A stretch of 64,000 bases of DNA from Paracoccaceae bacterium (GCA_030750975.1 JASMHC010000017.1:1-64000), one strand, 5' to 3'; positions 26,205-36,910 are shown, counted from the stretch's first letter. Made by a program: numbers and translations. Notes: generated from the letters alone by a model not told the origin.

Positions 26205-27980
26205 TCACTCCTGCGCCACCACCCGCAGTGACAGTTCCATCAGCTGGTCCGAGGTTGGATCGCTGGGGGCGTTCATCATCAGGTCTTCGGCGCGCTGGTT
26301 CATTGGGAACATCATCACTTCGCGGATGTTCGCCTCGTCCGCCAGCAGCATCACGATGCGGTCGATACCGGCCGCGCAGCCGCCGTGCGGGGGGGCGCCG
26401 TAGTGGAAGGCGTTGAACAGGGCGCCGAAGCGGGATTTCACCTCGTCTTCGCCATAGCCTGCCAGTTCAAACGCTTTCAGCATCAGGTCGGGCTTGTGGT
26501 TGCGGATCGCGCCGGACACCAGTTCGTAGCCGTTACAGGCAAGGTCGTACTGATAGCCCAGAACCTCTAACGGGTCGCCGTTCAGCGCGTCCAATCCGCC
26601 CTGAGGCATCGAAAACGGGTTGTGTTCAAAGTCGATCTTGCCGGTTTCGTCATCTTTCTCGTAGATCGGGAAATCAACGATCCAGGCAAAGGCGAACCGG
26701 TCTTTGTCGGTCAGGTTCAGCTGCTCGCCAATCTCGGTGCGGGCACGGCCTGCCACAGCCTCGAACGCTTTCGGCTTGCCGCCAAGGAAGAAAGCCGCGT
26801 CGCCTTTGCCAAGGCCCAATTGCTGGCGGATCGCCTCGGTGCGCTCAGGCCCGATGTTTTTGGCCAAGGGGCCGGCGGCCTCCATGCCATTTTCACCGTC
26901 GCGCCAGAAGATATAACCCATACCGGGCAGGCCCTCTTTCTGCGCGAATGCGTTCATGCGGTCGCAGAATTTGCGGCTGCCGCCGCCCGGCGCGGGGATG
27001 GCGCGGATTTCGGTGCCGTCCTGCTCCAACAGCTTGGCGAAGATCGCAAAGCCCGAGCCGCGGAAATGGTCGCTAACGATCTGCATCTTGATCGGATTGC
27101 GCAGGTCGGGTTTGTCGGTGCCGTACCACAGGGCTGCGTCTTTATACGAGATCTGCGGCCAGTGTTTATCCACCGGACGACCACCGCCGAATTCCTCGAA
27201 CACGCCTTCGATGACCGGCTGGATGGTGTCGAACACGTCTTGCTGTTCGACAAAGCTCATCTCAAGGTCAAGTTGGTAGAAATCGGTGGGTGAACGATCA
27301 GCACGGGGGTCTTCGTCGCGGAAGCAGGGTGCGATCTGGAAATACTTGTCATAGCCCGAGACCATGATCAGCTGTTTGAATTGCTGCGGCGCCTGCGGCA
27401 GCGCGTAGAATTTACCCGGATGCAGGCGCGACGGGACAAGGAAGTCACGTGCCCCTTCCGGCGACGAGGCGGTGATGATCGGCGTCTGGTATTCGCGGAA
27501 GTCCAAATCCCACATGCGCTTGCGCATCGAGGCCACGACATCCGAGCGCAGCTTCATGTTGTCCTGCATCGCTTCGCGGCGCAGATCGAGATAGCGGTAC
27601 TTGAGGCGGGTTTCCTCGGGGTATTCCTGATCACCAAAGACGATCAGCGGCAATTCTTCGGCAGCGCCCAGCACTTCCATGTCGCGGATGAACACCTCGA
27701 TCTCGCCGGTGGGCAGCTTGGGGTTGATCAGCTCGGGGTCCCGCGCTTTGACGTTGCCGTCAATGCGGATGCACCATTCCGAGCGGACCTTTTCCACCTC
27801 GTTGAACACCGGGCTGTCGGGATCGCACAGAACTTGCGTCACGCCGAAATGGTCGCGCAGGTCGATGAACAGAACTCCGCCGTGGTCACGGATACGGTGA
27901 ACCCAACCCGACAGGCGAACGGTGTCGCCGACATTGTCTTTGGTCAGAGCGGCGCAGGTGTGGCTGCGATAGGCGTGCAT
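26205..27980 (-). CDS. aspS: aspartyl-tRNA synthetase
   Basis: A 591-residue class II aminoacyl-tRNA synthetase of the bacterial type. The N-terminal OB-fold anticodon domain ([20 protein letters not shown]), motif 2 ([20 protein letters not shown]), the bacterial GAD insertion domain and the C-terminal motif 3 ([20 protein letters not shown]) are present, ending in the family tail [15 protein letters not shown]. It charges tRNA-Asp; whether it also charges tRNA-Asn cannot be decided from this window. The ATG at 27980 fits the family start. It converges with the DpnI-like gene. Confidence 0.96.
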   Translation of the reverse strand: MHAYRSHTCAALTKDNVGDTVRLSGWVHRIRDHGGVLFIDLRDHFGVTQVLCDPDSPVFNEVEKVRSEWCIRIDGNVKARDPELINPKLPTGEIEVFIRDMEVLGAAEELPLIVFGDQEYPEETRLKYRYLDLRREAMQDNMKLRSDVVASMRKRMWDLDFREYQTPIITASSPEGARDFLVPSRLHPGKFYALPQAPQQFKQLIMVSGYDKYFQIAPCFRDEDPRADRSPTDFYQLDLEMSFVEQQDVFDTIQPVIEGVFEEFGGGRPVDKHWPQISYKDAALWYGTDKPDLRNPIKMQIVSDHFRGSGFAIFAKLLEQDGTEIRAIPAPGGGSRKFCDRMNAFAQKEGLPGMGYIFWRDGENGMEAAGPLAKNIGPERTEAIRQQLGLGKGDAAFFLGGKPKAFEAVAGRARTEIGEQLNLTDKDRFAFAWIVDFPIYEKDDETGKIDFEHNPFSMPQGGLDALNGDPLEVLGYQYDLACNGYELVSGAIRNHKPDLMLKAFELAGYGEDEVKSRFGALFNAFHYGAPPHGGCAAGIDRIVMLLADEANIREVMMFPMNQRAEDLMMNAPSDPTSDQLMELSLRVVAQE

Positions 27981-28189
27981 AAGCTAAATCCCTTTGGGAA
28001 ATTCCAGAGTCGCGCCGATACACCTTTTCGCGCAGGTAAAGTCAAGGGAAGAGGCGGGATTTGCCTGCTTTCAACCTGGCCTCACCCGCTGTTGATCCCT
28101 TGGCGGATGCGAAACGTCCTGCATCCGCCAAACACCTGCGGACCGACGGGGCACAGACGGGCCGCAGCACTTGTTTGCCAGGCCAAAGC

Positions 28190-28582
28190 CTAAGCCAACA
28201 CCCCCTGGCTGAGGATCATCAAAAGAAGCGATAAAAGCCAATAGGCCATCTGCACGGCCGTGGCCCCTTTGGAATTGCCGGCGAACATCGAATTCGCGCC
28301 ATTCAGCAAGGCAAAAGCCAGGGTGGCCAATATCACGGTCAGCAGCGCATCGCTTTTTGCCGTCACGCCAACAAACCAGGACATTGTAAGAAGGCCCAGC
28401 GTGTTCATCGCCATGGGCAGAACCGGAAAACTTTCCGGCGGATCAAGAAGCATTCCGGTGCCTTCGGCCCAGATCCTGCCTGTGGCGCGTTTGGGATCAA
28501 ACATCAAAAACCCCAGCATCATGGAAAGAACCGCACCAACGATGACGGCCAGCCAACTGATATCCGCAGTGATTTCTGCCAT
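28190..28582 (-). CDS. DUF1761 family membrane protein
   Basis: A 130-residue protein with four hydrophobic helices, resembling DUF1761: the N-terminal SWLAVIVGAVLSMMLGFLMFDP is typical. Function unknown. It is the last gene of a run that begins with the ArsR-type regulator at 29707 and continues through the SRPBCC and YCII-like genes, with 26 bases separating it from the YCII-like gene. Members of this family often accompany such operons. Confidence 0.75.
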   Translation of the reverse strand: MAEITADISWLAVIVGAVLSMMLGFLMFDPKRATGRIWAEGTGMLLDPPESFPVLPMAMNTLGLLTMSWFVGVTAKSDALLTVILATLAFALLNGANSMFAGNSKGATAVQMAYWLLSLLLMILSQGVLA

Positions 28583-28608
28583 ATTATTTCCCTCTTTTTC
28601 AGGCTGAA

Positions 28609-28923
28609 TTACATATCCAGTGCTTCGGCGATCTCGATACTGGCACCGTCAGCCAGAAAGATCGGGCAGTCTTTGCCAAGCTCTACCGCATGGTCCATCG
28701 AATCCGCCTGAACCAGAGTGTAGCCTGAAACCGGGTTCGCGCCGCCACCTTGTTCAACGCCTTGCGCGGTCAGGGTCATCGACATGCCTGCCGGATTGCC
28801 GCCGTCAACAAGATTTGCGCCAAGGTTTTCCATCCAGGCACCCCAGGCAGCCATGACTTTTTCGCCTTCTTCGGGTGTCTCGGGTGCCGCACCACCGTGG
28901 TAGATAAACATAAATTTTGGCAT
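28609..28923 (-). CDS. YCII-related protein
   Basis: A 104-residue protein of the YCII-related (DGPF) type with a ferredoxin-like fold. The signatures are KFMFIYHGG near the N-terminus, a VSGYTLVQADSMDHAVELGK segment and the C-terminal SIEIAEALDM. The family includes putative enzymes without a known substrate. The ATG at 28923 has an AGGAGA site; a longer frame is less likely. It lies in the ArsR/SRPBCC operon. Confidence 0.85.
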   Translation of the reverse strand: MPKFMFIYHGGAAPETPEEGEKVMAAWGAWMENLGANLVDGGNPAGMSMTLTAQGVEQGGGANPVSGYTLVQADSMDHAVELGKDCPIFLADGASIEIAEALDM

Positions 28924-28955
28924 TTTCTGTCTCCTGTTGGTTGGTTGGTATTTTA

Positions 28956-29384
28956 TCAAGCGGCCATCCGCTCGAGTTTGTTAAGCGTCGAGTTCCAGCC
29001 CTGTTCGTGATTTTTGGATGACTCCTCGTCGGCCAGACCGGCGTGGGTCAGTCGGAACAAGGTGCCGCCGGATTGTTCGATCAACTCGATCGTCACCCGG
29101 CTTTCGTGGCCGCGCTGGTCGTTTTCGTCGTGCCATGCCCAGGTGAATGCCACCAAGGTCGGGGCGTTAATCGCGGTGACTGTGCCGCTGACTTTGTATT
29201 TCTGGCCTTCGGAATTCATCATGACCGAGTCCCACGGACCCAGGCGCGAGAAATCCAGATCGCCTTCGGGCACGGTCATCCCTTCGGGTCCCCACCATTG
29301 GGTCAGGTTTTCAGGCTGGGTCACAAACTGGAACACACGGTCGATTGGGGTGCCCAATTTCCGCTCGAGTATAAGATCGGCCAT
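28956..29384 (-). CDS. SRPBCC (AHSA1-like) domain protein
   Basis: A 142-residue START-like helix-grip protein. The N-terminal IDRVFQFVTQPENLTQWWGP and the C-terminal GTLFRLTHAGLADEESSKNH, then GWNSTLNKLERM, are the AHSA1/activator-of-Hsp90-homologue pattern. Such proteins bind hydrophobic ligands. They commonly sit next to ArsR-type repressors, as here: the gene overlaps the ArsR stop codon by one base (TAATG). Ligand and physiological role are unknown. Confidence 0.9.
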   Translation of the reverse strand: MADLILERKLGTPIDRVFQFVTQPENLTQWWGPEGMTVPEGDLDFSRLGPWDSVMMNSEGQKYKVSGTVTAINAPTLVAFTWAWHDENDQRGHESRVTIELIEQSGGTLFRLTHAGLADEESSKNHEQGWNSTLNKLERMAA

Positions 29385-29707
29385 TACGTTTCCTTTTCCT
29401 GTTGGAGGGCATGCTCGAGCCGGTCGAGGCTGGCTTCCCAGAATTTCCGCGCTTCGTTGATCCAGTCTGAAATGGCTTGCAAACCCGCGGGATGGACGGA
29501 ATAGATCCGCCGCTGCGCCTGTCGTCGGCGTTTCACCAAACCTGTCTGGTGTAAAAGGGCCAGATGCTGCGACACCGCTGGCCCCGAGATTTCAAAACCC
29601 GCGCCGATTTGGCCGGCTGAAAGCTCGCCCTCACGCAAAAGCCGGTCGACAATGGCAAACCGAACCGGATCGGCAAGGGCTGCGAAGCTGTTTGTCAGAT
29701 GCGTCAT
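29384..29707 (-). CDS. ArsR family transcriptional regulator
   Basis: A 107-residue winged-helix repressor. The helix-turn-helix core is ISGPAVSQHLALLHQTGLVK, preceded by ADPVRFAIVDRLLREGELSAG and followed by the wing KRRRQAQRRIYSVH. No cysteine pair typical of metal sensors is present, so this is the non-metal SdpR-like subclass that usually controls adjacent SRPBCC genes. A perfect 10-base inverted repeat at 29781-29804 upstream is the likely operator, implying autoregulation. Confidence 0.9.
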   Translation of the reverse strand: MTHLTNSFAALADPVRFAIVDRLLREGELSAGQIGAGFEISGPAVSQHLALLHQTGLVKRRRQAQRRIYSVHPAGLQAISDWINEARKFWEASLDRLEHALQQEKET

Positions 29708-29780
29708 GGCTGCCTTTCACTTGGTCAAATGGCGGGGTCATCCGGTTTTGAAATGACGCAAACCAGACTGAGGCAATCCC

Positions 29781-29804
29781 TTATTTAAGTCAATACTTAA
29801 ATAA
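29781..29804. promoter_or_regulatory. palindromic operator, probably for the ArsR-type regulator
   Basis: TTATTTAAGT and ACTTAAATAA form perfect 10-base arms around CAAT. The site lies about 75 bases before the regulator's ATG and about 140 before carB. Its size and AT-rich symmetry suit an ArsR dimer. Confidence 0.7.
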
Positions 29805-29942
29805 GTTGCCTACCCGGGAATGACCACGAGATTATGGCCGATGCCTCTTGCGCCTTGGCTTCGGATGTCTATAACCCACGACAATTTGCGCGGTCTTGCG
29901 ACTCTGCGCACCAACACGTCTGCCATAGCCCCGAGGTCTGCC

Positions 29943-32900
29943 ATGCCCAAGAGAACCGACATCAACTCGATCATGATCATCGGTGCGGGGCCTATCGTTA
30001 TCGGACAGGCCTGCGAATTTGACTATTCCGGCGCTCAGGCGTGTAAAGCGCTGCGGGAAGAGGGGTATCGCGTCATCCTTGTCAACTCGAACCCCGCGAC
30101 GATCATGACCGATCCCGAGCTGGCCGACGCAACCTATATCGAGCCGATCACCCCCGAAGTGGTCGCCCGCATTATCGAAAAAGAGCGCCCCGACGCGCTG
30201 TTGCCGACGATGGGGGGGCAGACGGGGCTGAACACCTCGCTCGCTTTGGAAGAAATGGGTGTGCTGGACAAGTTCGGTGTTGAGATGATCGGCGCGAAGC
30301 GTGACGCCATCGAGATGGCCGAGGACCGCAAGCTGTTCCGCGAGGCGATGGATCGTCTGGGCATCGAAAACCCCCGCGCGACTATTGTTACCGCGCCCTA
30401 TGAGCAAGAGGTGCCGAACACGCCTTGGCCCCGCATTCAAGGGCTTGAACGGTCGCGTCTGCTGGACGCTGGTGAAAAACTGGCGCTGGAAGCGCTGGAA
30501 GAGATCGGCCTGCCCGCCGTGATCCGCCCGGCATTTACCCTTGGCGGCACCGGCGGTGGCGTGGCTTACAACCGCGAAGACTATATCCATTATTGCCGCT
30601 CGGGGATGGATGCCTCGCCCGTGGGTCAGATCCTTGTGGATGAAAGCCTTCTGGGCTGGAAAGAATACGAGATGGAGGTTGTCCGCGACCGTGCCGACAA
30701 CGCCATTATCGTCTGTTCGATTGAAAACGTCGATCCGATGGGCGTGCATACGGGCGATTCAATCACCGTGGCCCCGGCGCTGACCCTGACCGACAAAGAA
30801 TACCAGATCATGCGGACGCATTCGATCAATGTTCTGCGCGAGATCGGCGTTGAAACCGGCGGATCAAATGTTCAGTGGGCCGTGAACCCTGTGGATGGGC
30901 GCATGGTGGTGATCGAAATGAACCCGCGCGTGTCACGGTCTTCGGCGCTGGCGTCCAAGGCAACCGGTTTCCCGATTGCCAAGATCGCCGCGAAACTGGC
31001 CGTCGGCTACACGCTGGACGAGTTGGACAACGACATCACCAAAGTCACACCCGCCTCGTTCGAGCCGACCATTGACTATGTTGTCACCAAGATCCCGAAA
31101 TTCGCGTTTGAAAAATTCCCGGGGTCAGAGCCTTACCTGACGACCGCGATGAAGTCGGTGGGCGAGGTCATGTCGATCGGTCGCACGATCCATGAATCGA
31201 TGCAGAAAGCGCTGGCATCAATGGAAAGCGGTCTGACCGGCTTTGACGAGGTTGAAATCGAAGGCGCACCGGACAAGGCCGCGTTGATCAAGGCGATCAG
31301 CCAGCAAACGCCGGATCGCCTGCGCACCATCGCCCAAGCCATGCGCGAAGGTCTGACCAATGACGAGATTTTCCACACGACCAAGTTCGACCCGTGGTTC
31401 CTTGAACGCATCCGCGAGATCGTGGATGCCGAAGCCGAGGTGAAAGCCAATGGCCTGCCCGTAACCGAAGAGGGTCTGCGTAGCCTGAAGATGCTCGGCT
31501 TCACCGATGCCCGACTGGCCAAGCTGACCGGTCGTGACGAAGACAATGTGCGCCGCGCCCGTCACAATCTGGGCGTGACAGCTGTGTTCAAACGCATCGA
31601 CACCTGTGCTGCAGAGTTTGAGGCGCAAACGCCCTATATGTATTCCACCTATGAAACGCCGGTAATGGGCGACGTGGAATGCGAAGCGCGGCCTTCGGAC
31701 AAGAAAAAGGTCGTGATCCTTGGCGGCGGCCCCAACCGGATCGGTCAGGGGATCGAGTTTGACTATTGCTGCTGCCACGCCTGTTTCGCGCTGACCGATG
31801 CGGGCTATGAAACCATCATGGTCAACTGCAACCCCGAGACCGTGTCGACCGACTATGACACTTCGGACCGCCTGTATTTTGAACCGCTGACCTATGAACA
31901 TGTGATGGAGATCCTGCGGGTCGAGCAGGAAAACGGCACATTGCACGGCGTGATCGTGCAATTCGGTGGCCAAACTCCGTTGAAGCTGGCCAACGCGCTG
32001 GAAGAGGCAGGAATCCCGATCCTCGGCACCACGCCTGACGCCATCGACCTAGCAGAAGACCGCGAGCGGTTCCAAGCCATGGTCAACAAGCTGGGCCTGA
32101 AGCAACCCAACAACGGCATCGCCTCGTCCGACGCGCAAGCCATGCGCATCGCGCAAGAGGTCGGCTACCCTCTGGTCATCCGCCCGTCCTATGTGTTGGG
32201 TGGCCGCGCGATGGAGATCGTTCGCGACGATGCCCATCTTGAGCGTTACATCAACGAAGCCGTCGTGGTCTCGGGCGACAGCCCCGTGTTGCTCGACAGC
32301 TATCTGGCGGGGGCGACCGAATTGGACGTGGACGCGCTTTGCGACGGCAAGGATGTGCATATCGCGGGGATCATGCAGCATATCGAAGAAGCTGGCGTGC
32401 ACTCGGGTGACTCAGCCTGCTCTCTGCCGCCCTACTCATTGTCGCAAGACATCATCGACGAGCTGAAACGCCAATCGACCGCGCTTGCGCTGGAATTGGG
32501 CGTGGTTGGCCTGATGAACGTGCAATTCGCCGTCAAGGATAACGAGATTTACCTGATCGAGGTGAACCCCCGTGCCTCGCGCACCGTGCCTTTCGTGGCC
32601 AAGGCCGTGAACAGCCCGATCGCCAGCATCGCCGCGCGGGTCATGGCAGGCGAGCCGTTGTCGAACTTCGATCTGGTCGACCCGATGATCGACAGTTTCG
32701 CGGTGAAAGAGGCTGTCCTGCCCTTCGCCCGCTTCCCGGGCGTGGACACGATCCTCGGCCCCGAAATGCGCTCGACGGGCGAGGTCATGGGCTCGGACAA
32801 AAGCTTTGGCCGCGCGTTCCTGAAAGCCCAGCTTGGCGCGGGCACCGATTTGCCGACCAGCGGCAAGGTTTTCGTGTCGATCAAAGACAGCGACAAGACC

Positions 32901-33254
32901 GCGATGATGGTTGAGGCCGCGCAAATCCTTCAGGGCGAGGGCTTCACCTTCGTCGCCACCCGTGGCACGGCGATCTGGCTGAACGAGAACGGCATCAAGT
33001 CGGATACGGTGAACAAGGTCTATGAGGGCCGCCCGAACATCGTCGATATGCTGAAAAACGGCGAGATCGCGCTGCTGTTCAACACCACCGAAGGTCAGCA
33101 GGCGATTGAGGACAGCCGCGAAATCCGCTCGGTCGCGCTGTATGACAAGATCCCGTATTTCACCACGGCAGCGGGATCGCACGCGGCGGCGCTGGCGATC
33201 AAGTCGCGCAAAGAAGGCGAGATCGAGGTGATGTCGTTGCAGGAAGCGTCGTAA
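29943..33254 (+). CDS. carB: carbamoyl-phosphate synthase large subunit
   Basis: A 1103-residue enzyme that makes carbamoyl phosphate from bicarbonate, ammonia and two ATP for arginine and pyrimidine synthesis. Two homologous ATP-grasp halves are visible: [17 protein letters not shown] near the start and its echo [17 protein letters not shown] at the midpoint. The MGS-like regulatory domain lies at the C-terminus ([20 protein letters not shown] onward). The start at 29943 ([14 protein letters not shown]) is the family standard. The small subunit carA is not in this window. Its product feeds argF at 8642. Confidence 0.96.
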   Translation: MPKRTDINSIMIIGAGPIVIGQACEFDYSGAQACKALREEGYRVILVNSNPATIMTDPELADATYIEPITPEVVARIIEKERPDALLPTMGGQTGLNTSLALEEMGVLDKFGVEMIGAKRDAIEMAEDRKLFREAMDRLGIENPRATIVTAPYEQEVPNTPWPRIQGLERSRLLDAGEKLALEALEEIGLPAVIRPAFTLGGTGGGVAYNREDYIHYCRSGMDASPVGQILVDESLLGWKEYEMEVVRDRADNAIIVCSIENVDPMGVHTGDSITVAPALTLTDKEYQIMRTHSINVLREIGVETGGSNVQWAVNPVDGRMVVIEMNPRVSRSSALASKATGFPIAKIAAKLAVGYTLDELDNDITKVTPASFEPTIDYVVTKIPKFAFEKFPGSEPYLTTAMKSVGEVMSIGRTIHESMQKALASMESGLTGFDEVEIEGAPDKAALIKAISQQTPDRLRTIAQAMREGLTNDEIFHTTKFDPWFLERIREIVDAEAEVKANGLPVTEEGLRSLKMLGFTDARLAKLTGRDEDNVRRARHNLGVTAVFKRIDTCAAEFEAQTPYMYSTYETPVMGDVECEARPSDKKKVVILGGGPNRIGQGIEFDYCCCHACFALTDAGYETIMVNCNPETVSTDYDTSDRLYFEPLTYEHVMEILRVEQENGTLHGVIVQFGGQTPLKLANALEEAGIPILGTTPDAIDLAEDRERFQAMVNKLGLKQPNNGIASSDAQAMRIAQEVGYPLVIRPSYVLGGRAMEIVRDDAHLERYINEAVVVSGDSPVLLDSYLAGATELDVDALCDGKDVHIAGIMQHIEEAGVHSGDSACSLPPYSLSQDIIDELKRQSTALALELGVVGLMNVQFAVKDNEIYLIEVNPRASRTVPFVAKAVNSPIASIAARVMAGEPLSNFDLVDPMIDSFAVKEAVLPFARFPGVDTILGPEMRSTGEVMGSDKSFGRAFLKAQLGAGTDLPTSGKVFVSIKDSDKTAMMVEAAQILQGEGFTFVATRGTAIWLNENGIKSDTVNKVYEGRPNIVDMLKNGEIALLFNTTEGQQAIEDSREIRSVALYDKIPYFTTAAGSHAAALAIKSRKEGEIEVMSLQEAS

Positions 33255-33362
33255 AAGCCGCGCATCGACGGGCCGGGGTGCGTCGATGCAACGACGCTGG
33301 CTGCCACTTTATCTTTGCGAAGTCCCTGAGCGCTTTCAATGTCGCGCTGTCTTCCAGTATCG

Positions 33363-33430
33363 ACGTGCCGCGGGACGGCCCGTCGATGTGCGGCGGCCTT
33401 TCGGCCTTGATTCCGCACTTTGGGAATTCT
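33363..33430. repeat. dispersed intergenic repeat, family 1, copy B (diverged)
   Basis: Downstream of carB. It shares GCGGGACGGC, then GCGGCGGCC, CGGCCTTGATTCCGC and TTTGGGAA-like ends with the copy at 53905-54012, but lacks the clean GCGATCGC centre. Confidence 0.5.
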
Positions 33431-33477
33431 GGTTCACCTATCTTTTCGAATCCCATCGCCCCTGCCATAACCCCCAC

Positions 33478-34065
33478 ATGGCCAAGCTTTATTTCAACTA
33501 CTCCACCATGAACGCCGGTAAATCGACGGTGTTGTTACAGGCGTCGCATAACTATCGCGAGCGGGGGATGGAGACTTATTTGCTGACCGCCCAGTTCGAC
33601 AATCGGGCGGGGGACGGGCGGATTGCCAGCCGGATCGGCATCGGGCAGGACGCCGATACCTTTGCGGCAGGCGAGGATCTTTTCGCCAAAATCGAGGCGC
33701 GTTTATCCCAAGGGCAAGTCGCTTGCGTCTTTATCGACGAGGCGCAGTTTTTGGACAAGGCGCAGGTCTGGCAATTGGCCCGCGCGGTGGATGATCTGGG
33801 CGTGCCAATCATGTGCTATGGCTTGCGGGTGGATTTTCAGGGCGAGTTGTTTCCCGGCTCGGCGGCACTCTTGGCCCTGGCTGACGAAATGCGCGAGGTG
33901 CGCACGATCTGTCATTGCGGGAAAAAAGCGACGATGGTGATCCGGCAGGGACCGGACGGCAAGGCACTGCTTGAGGGCGATCAGGTGCAGATCGGCGGAA
34001 ACGAGACCTACGTCAGCCTCTGCCGCCGTCACTGGCGCGAGGCTGTCGGGGACCGGACGGCGTAG
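33478..34065 (+). CDS. tdk: thymidine kinase
   Basis: A 195-residue type II thymidine kinase that salvages thymidine to dTMP. The P-loop is NYSTMNAGKSTVLLQ at the N-terminus, the catalytic region VACVFIDEAQFLDKAQV follows, and the lasso loop is bounded by a zinc site (CHCGKKATMV and CRRHW). The start at 33478 (MAKLYFNYS) is preferred to a longer frame that runs through the intergenic repeat. The gene stands alone, convergent with the hydroxyacid dehydrogenase gene. Confidence 0.94.
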   Translation: MAKLYFNYSTMNAGKSTVLLQASHNYRERGMETYLLTAQFDNRAGDGRIASRIGIGQDADTFAAGEDLFAKIEARLSQGQVACVFIDEAQFLDKAQVWQLARAVDDLGVPIMCYGLRVDFQGELFPGSAALLALADEMREVRTICHCGKKATMVIRQGPDGKALLEGDQVQIGGNETYVSLCRRHWREAVGDRTA

Positions 34066-34093
34066 GGCGGACTTCAGACCGCCATGTGCCTAA

Positions 34094-35047
34094 TCAATTC
34101 ACCGGATTTGGCAAATCCTCGCCCGCGAAGAAGGCGCGTAGGTTTTCAACCGCCATCAGGCCCATCGCTGTGCGGACTTCCAGCGCAGCGGTGCCCAGAT
34201 GCGGCAGCAGGGTGACGTTCTCTAACGCCATCAAAGCCTCGGGCACGTTGGGTTCGTTTTCGTAAACATCCAGACCCGCGCCTGCGATTTCGCCGGTTGT
34301 CAAAGCGGTGATCAGGGCATGCTCGTCCACCACATCCCCCCTTGCGATATTCACGAAATGGGCATGGGGCTGCATCGCCTTGAACACATCCGCATTGATC
34401 AGGTGGTTGGTTTCCGCACCGCCGGGGACCGCGACGACCAGCAGGTCCACCTGCCCCGCCAGCGCGATCAGAGAGCTGGCCTGAACCGCCGGGACATCCA
34501 CCGCCTTTGGCGAGCGGTTGAAAAACGCGATCTTCATCCCAAAGCCGAAATGCGCCCGTTGTGCAATCGCCTGACCAATCCGGCCCATGCCAACGATGCC
34601 CAGCTTTTTGCCCGACAAATGCATCCCGAGCATTTGCGTCGGGTGCCAGCCCTGCCACTGGCCGGCGCGCACCAGACGTTCGCCTTCGCCGGCGCGGCGG
34701 CAGGTCATCAGCATCAGCATCAGCGCAATATCTGCGGTCGCGTCGGTCACGGCGCCGGGTGTGTTTGTTACGCGCACATCGTTTTTTGCTGCGGCTTGAA
34801 CATCGATATGGTTATAACCGACCCCGAAATTGGCCAAAAGCTTGCAGCGATGTGGCCCGCCTGCCAGCACCTGTTCGTTGAAATTGTCGCCAAGTGTCGG
34901 AAGGATCGCATCATAAAGCGCCATGGCCGCGCGGCGTTCCGTGCGGCTGAGTGGTGTTGTTTTCTCGCGCACTTCCACGCGGAAATGCTTTTCAGCTTCG
35001 GCCAGAACCATGTCAGGCAGGGGGCGGGTGATGAAAATCCGTTTCAA
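34094..35047 (-). CDS. D-2-hydroxyacid dehydrogenase (glyoxylate/hydroxypyruvate reductase type)
   Basis: A 317-residue NAD(P)-dependent D-2-hydroxyacid dehydrogenase. The Rossmann motif is GIVGMGRIGQAIA. Catalytic Arg is in NIARGDVVDE, with the Glu in LDVYENEPNVP and the His in LLPHLGTAALEVR. The ANFGVGYNHIDV entry and VTNTPGAVTDATAD match glyoxylate reductases. The exact 2-keto acid is not certain. The start is TTG at 35047, overlapping the stop of the csaA-like gene (TTGA), so it is translationally coupled to that gene. Confidence 0.92.
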   Translation of the reverse strand: MKRIFITRPLPDMVLAEAEKHFRVEVREKTTPLSRTERRAAMALYDAILPTLGDNFNEQVLAGGPHRCKLLANFGVGYNHIDVQAAAKNDVRVTNTPGAVTDATADIALMLMLMTCRRAGEGERLVRAGQWQGWHPTQMLGMHLSGKKLGIVGMGRIGQAIAQRAHFGFGMKIAFFNRSPKAVDVPAVQASSLIALAGQVDLLVVAVPGGAETNHLINADVFKAMQPHAHFVNIARGDVVDEHALITALTTGEIAGAGLDVYENEPNVPEALMALENVTLLPHLGTAALEVRTAMGLMAVENLRAFFAGEDLPNPVN

Positions 35048-35382
35048 TGCATGCGCCCCCCCAGCGGAACGTTCTGATCCGGTGACAGAAGAACGATGCC
35101 GTCCGTATCATCCGAAACGCCCAGAACCAGCACTTCGGACATGAACTTGCCGATCTGGCGCGGCGGGAAATTGACGACGGCCATGACCTGTCGCCCCGTC
35201 AGGCTGTCCGGTGTGTAATATTTCGTCACCTGGGCCGAGGTCTTTTTTTCACCGATCTCTGGCCCGAAATCGATCCACATCTTTATGGCGGGCTTTCGGG
35301 CTTCGGGAAAACCTTCGGCGCGGACCACACGTCCGACACGAATATCGACTTTCAAAAAATCGTCAAAACTAATTTCAGCCAT
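35044..35382 (-). CDS. tRNA-binding domain protein, CsaA-like
   Basis: A 112-residue single-domain OB-fold protein of the tRNA-binding (Trbp111/CsaA) type. The signatures are FLKVDIRVGRVVRAEGFPEA near the start and QVMAVVNFPPRQIGKFMSEVLVLG centrally. CsaA in Bacillus has chaperone-like and export-related activity; the role here is unknown. It overlaps proC upstream by eight bases and the hydroxyacid dehydrogenase downstream by four, forming one operon. Confidence 0.9.
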   Translation of the reverse strand: MAEISFDDFLKVDIRVGRVVRAEGFPEARKPAIKMWIDFGPEIGEKKTSAQVTKYYTPDSLTGRQVMAVVNFPPRQIGKFMSEVLVLGVSDDTDGIVLLSPDQNVPLGGRMH

Positions 35383-36190
35383 GGGACAATTCCTTCGAGC
35401 GTTCGGTAGCAGCCCGCACAGTGGCCGCGATCAGCGGCGTCAGGCCGTTTGTTTCGTCCATCAGCACCTCAAGCCCTGCCTGCGTGGTGCCATTCGGGCT
35501 GGTGACATTGACGCGAAGCTGCGAAGGCATCTCGTCTGCCTGCTCGGCCAAGGCCCCTGCCCCGGCGACCGTGGCCTTGGCCAGCCGCATCGCCAGATCC
35601 GGTGCCAGCCCCTGCGCTTCGCCTGCCGCTGCCAAAGCTTCAATCATGTGAAACACGTAAGCCGGTCCGGAACCGCTGACACCCGTGACCGCATCCATAT
35701 CGCTTTCGGATTCCAGCCGGACGACCTGGCCGATGGCGGCAAGCAGGTTTTCAGCCTGATCCAGATGCGCGGCCGAAGCATAGGCATTGCCGATAATCGC
35801 CGTGATCCCCTTGCCCACCGCCGCTGGTGTGTTCGGCATCGCGCGGATGATCGGTGTTTTTGCGCCAAGAATGTCTTCGTAGTTCGCGATGGTGACACCG
35901 GCAGCAACCGAGACGAATAATGTATCGCCCCCACCCATGGCCGCCAGAACTGGCAATGCGTCGGACATCATCTGGGGTTTCACCGCGATCAGCACGATTG
36001 CAGGGGCTGCGGGCGAATCAGAATTTACATTTACGCCCTGCGCTTTCACCCAATCTGACGGGAACGGGTCCTGTATCCAGACCGATTTCGGCGACAATCC
36101 GCCGTCCAGCCAGCCAGCCAGCATGGCTGATCCCATCTTGCCACAGCCGATCAGAACCAGACCACGGTCATTGATTTCGTCAAAAGACAT
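35375..36190 (-). CDS. proC: pyrroline-5-carboxylate reductase
   Basis: A 271-residue enzyme that reduces pyrroline-5-carboxylate to proline. The NAD(P) motif GLVLIGCGKMGSAMLAGWL lies at the N-terminus. The characteristic IRAMPNTPAAVGKGITAI and the C-terminal proline signature GTTQAGLEVL are intact. The start at 36190 (MSFDEINDRG) has an AGG-rich site; a longer frame to 36286 is unlikely. It is followed by the csaA-like and hydroxyacid dehydrogenase genes in an overlapping operon, and ybjN lies just upstream on the same strand. Confidence 0.94.
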   Translation of the reverse strand: MSFDEINDRGLVLIGCGKMGSAMLAGWLDGGLSPKSVWIQDPFPSDWVKAQGVNVNSDSPAAPAIVLIAVKPQMMSDALPVLAAMGGGDTLFVSVAAGVTIANYEDILGAKTPIIRAMPNTPAAVGKGITAIIGNAYASAAHLDQAENLLAAIGQVVRLESESDMDAVTGVSGSGPAYVFHMIEALAAAGEAQGLAPDLAMRLAKATVAGAGALAEQADEMPSQLRVNVTSPNGTTQAGLEVLMDETNGLTPLIAATVRAATERSKELSHG

Positions 36191-36219
36191 GAGACCTCCC
36201 CCAGTGTTCCGGGGAAGTG

Positions 36220-36723
36220 TTACGCGCGGCCGAAGGCCTCTGCAATGGCTACCTGCATCGCTTCCTGTGGCGTCTTGTTGCCCCAACCGACCAGCTGGAA
36301 TGCCGGGTAGAACCGTTCAGACGCCAATACAGCGACATTGATCATCGTGTTGATCTGGTCTCCGGTGGCCGTACCGCCACCAGCCAGGAGCAAACCAAAG
36401 CGATAGACCATCAGTTTTTGTTCATCCCAATAGGTGAAAGCCCCGGCCCAGCATTGGTCATTTGCTTCGTTCAACGCCTCGTAAAGCTCGCCCATGCGGT
36501 CTTCTGGCGGGTCCATTTCATAGGTGCAGACCAGTTTCAGCGTTTCTTCATAGGCAGACCAAGCAAGCGTGATTGAGTAGGTTTTCCATTGCCCCTGAAC
36601 GGCCATGGCGATCTGATCATCCGCGATACGGTCGAAATCCCATTCATAGTATTCGGCAATATGTTCAACAATATCAATAGGATGTAGGTCTTCCGAGTCC
36701 ATGTAGGTTTCGGACATTGCCAT
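36220..36723 (-). CDS. YbjN domain-containing protein
   Basis: A 167-residue acidic protein of the YbjN/bacterial sensory-transduction regulator fold. Its central region (WKTYSITLAWSAYEETLKLV and LYEALNEANDQCWAGAFTYW) is the YbjN pattern. It lies 29 bases upstream of proC on the same strand, so co-transcription is plausible. Family members are of unclear function; in E. coli YbjN affects motility and stress traits. Confidence 0.85.
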   Translation of the reverse strand: MAMSETYMDSEDLHPIDIVEHIAEYYEWDFDRIADDQIAMAVQGQWKTYSITLAWSAYEETLKLVCTYEMDPPEDRMGELYEALNEANDQCWAGAFTYWDEQKLMVYRFGLLLAGGGTATGDQINTMINVAVLASERFYPAFQLVGWGNKTPQEAMQVAIAEAFGRA

Positions 36724-36910
36724 GGCGCCACCTCTCTTATTCTAGTGTAGCGCCAGGGCGTGGCAGCGCCCCAAGCGCTAGGTGCCTGCTCTAGAAGCTG
36801 ACGATTTCCTCGCCGCCTCTACAAGATATGGTGGGCGCTGATCTTCCGCATGTAAAGGAATATTTTCGTGACAGCTTGAATAAGTTGTGGAGAAGTTGCC
36901 GACGCCCATA

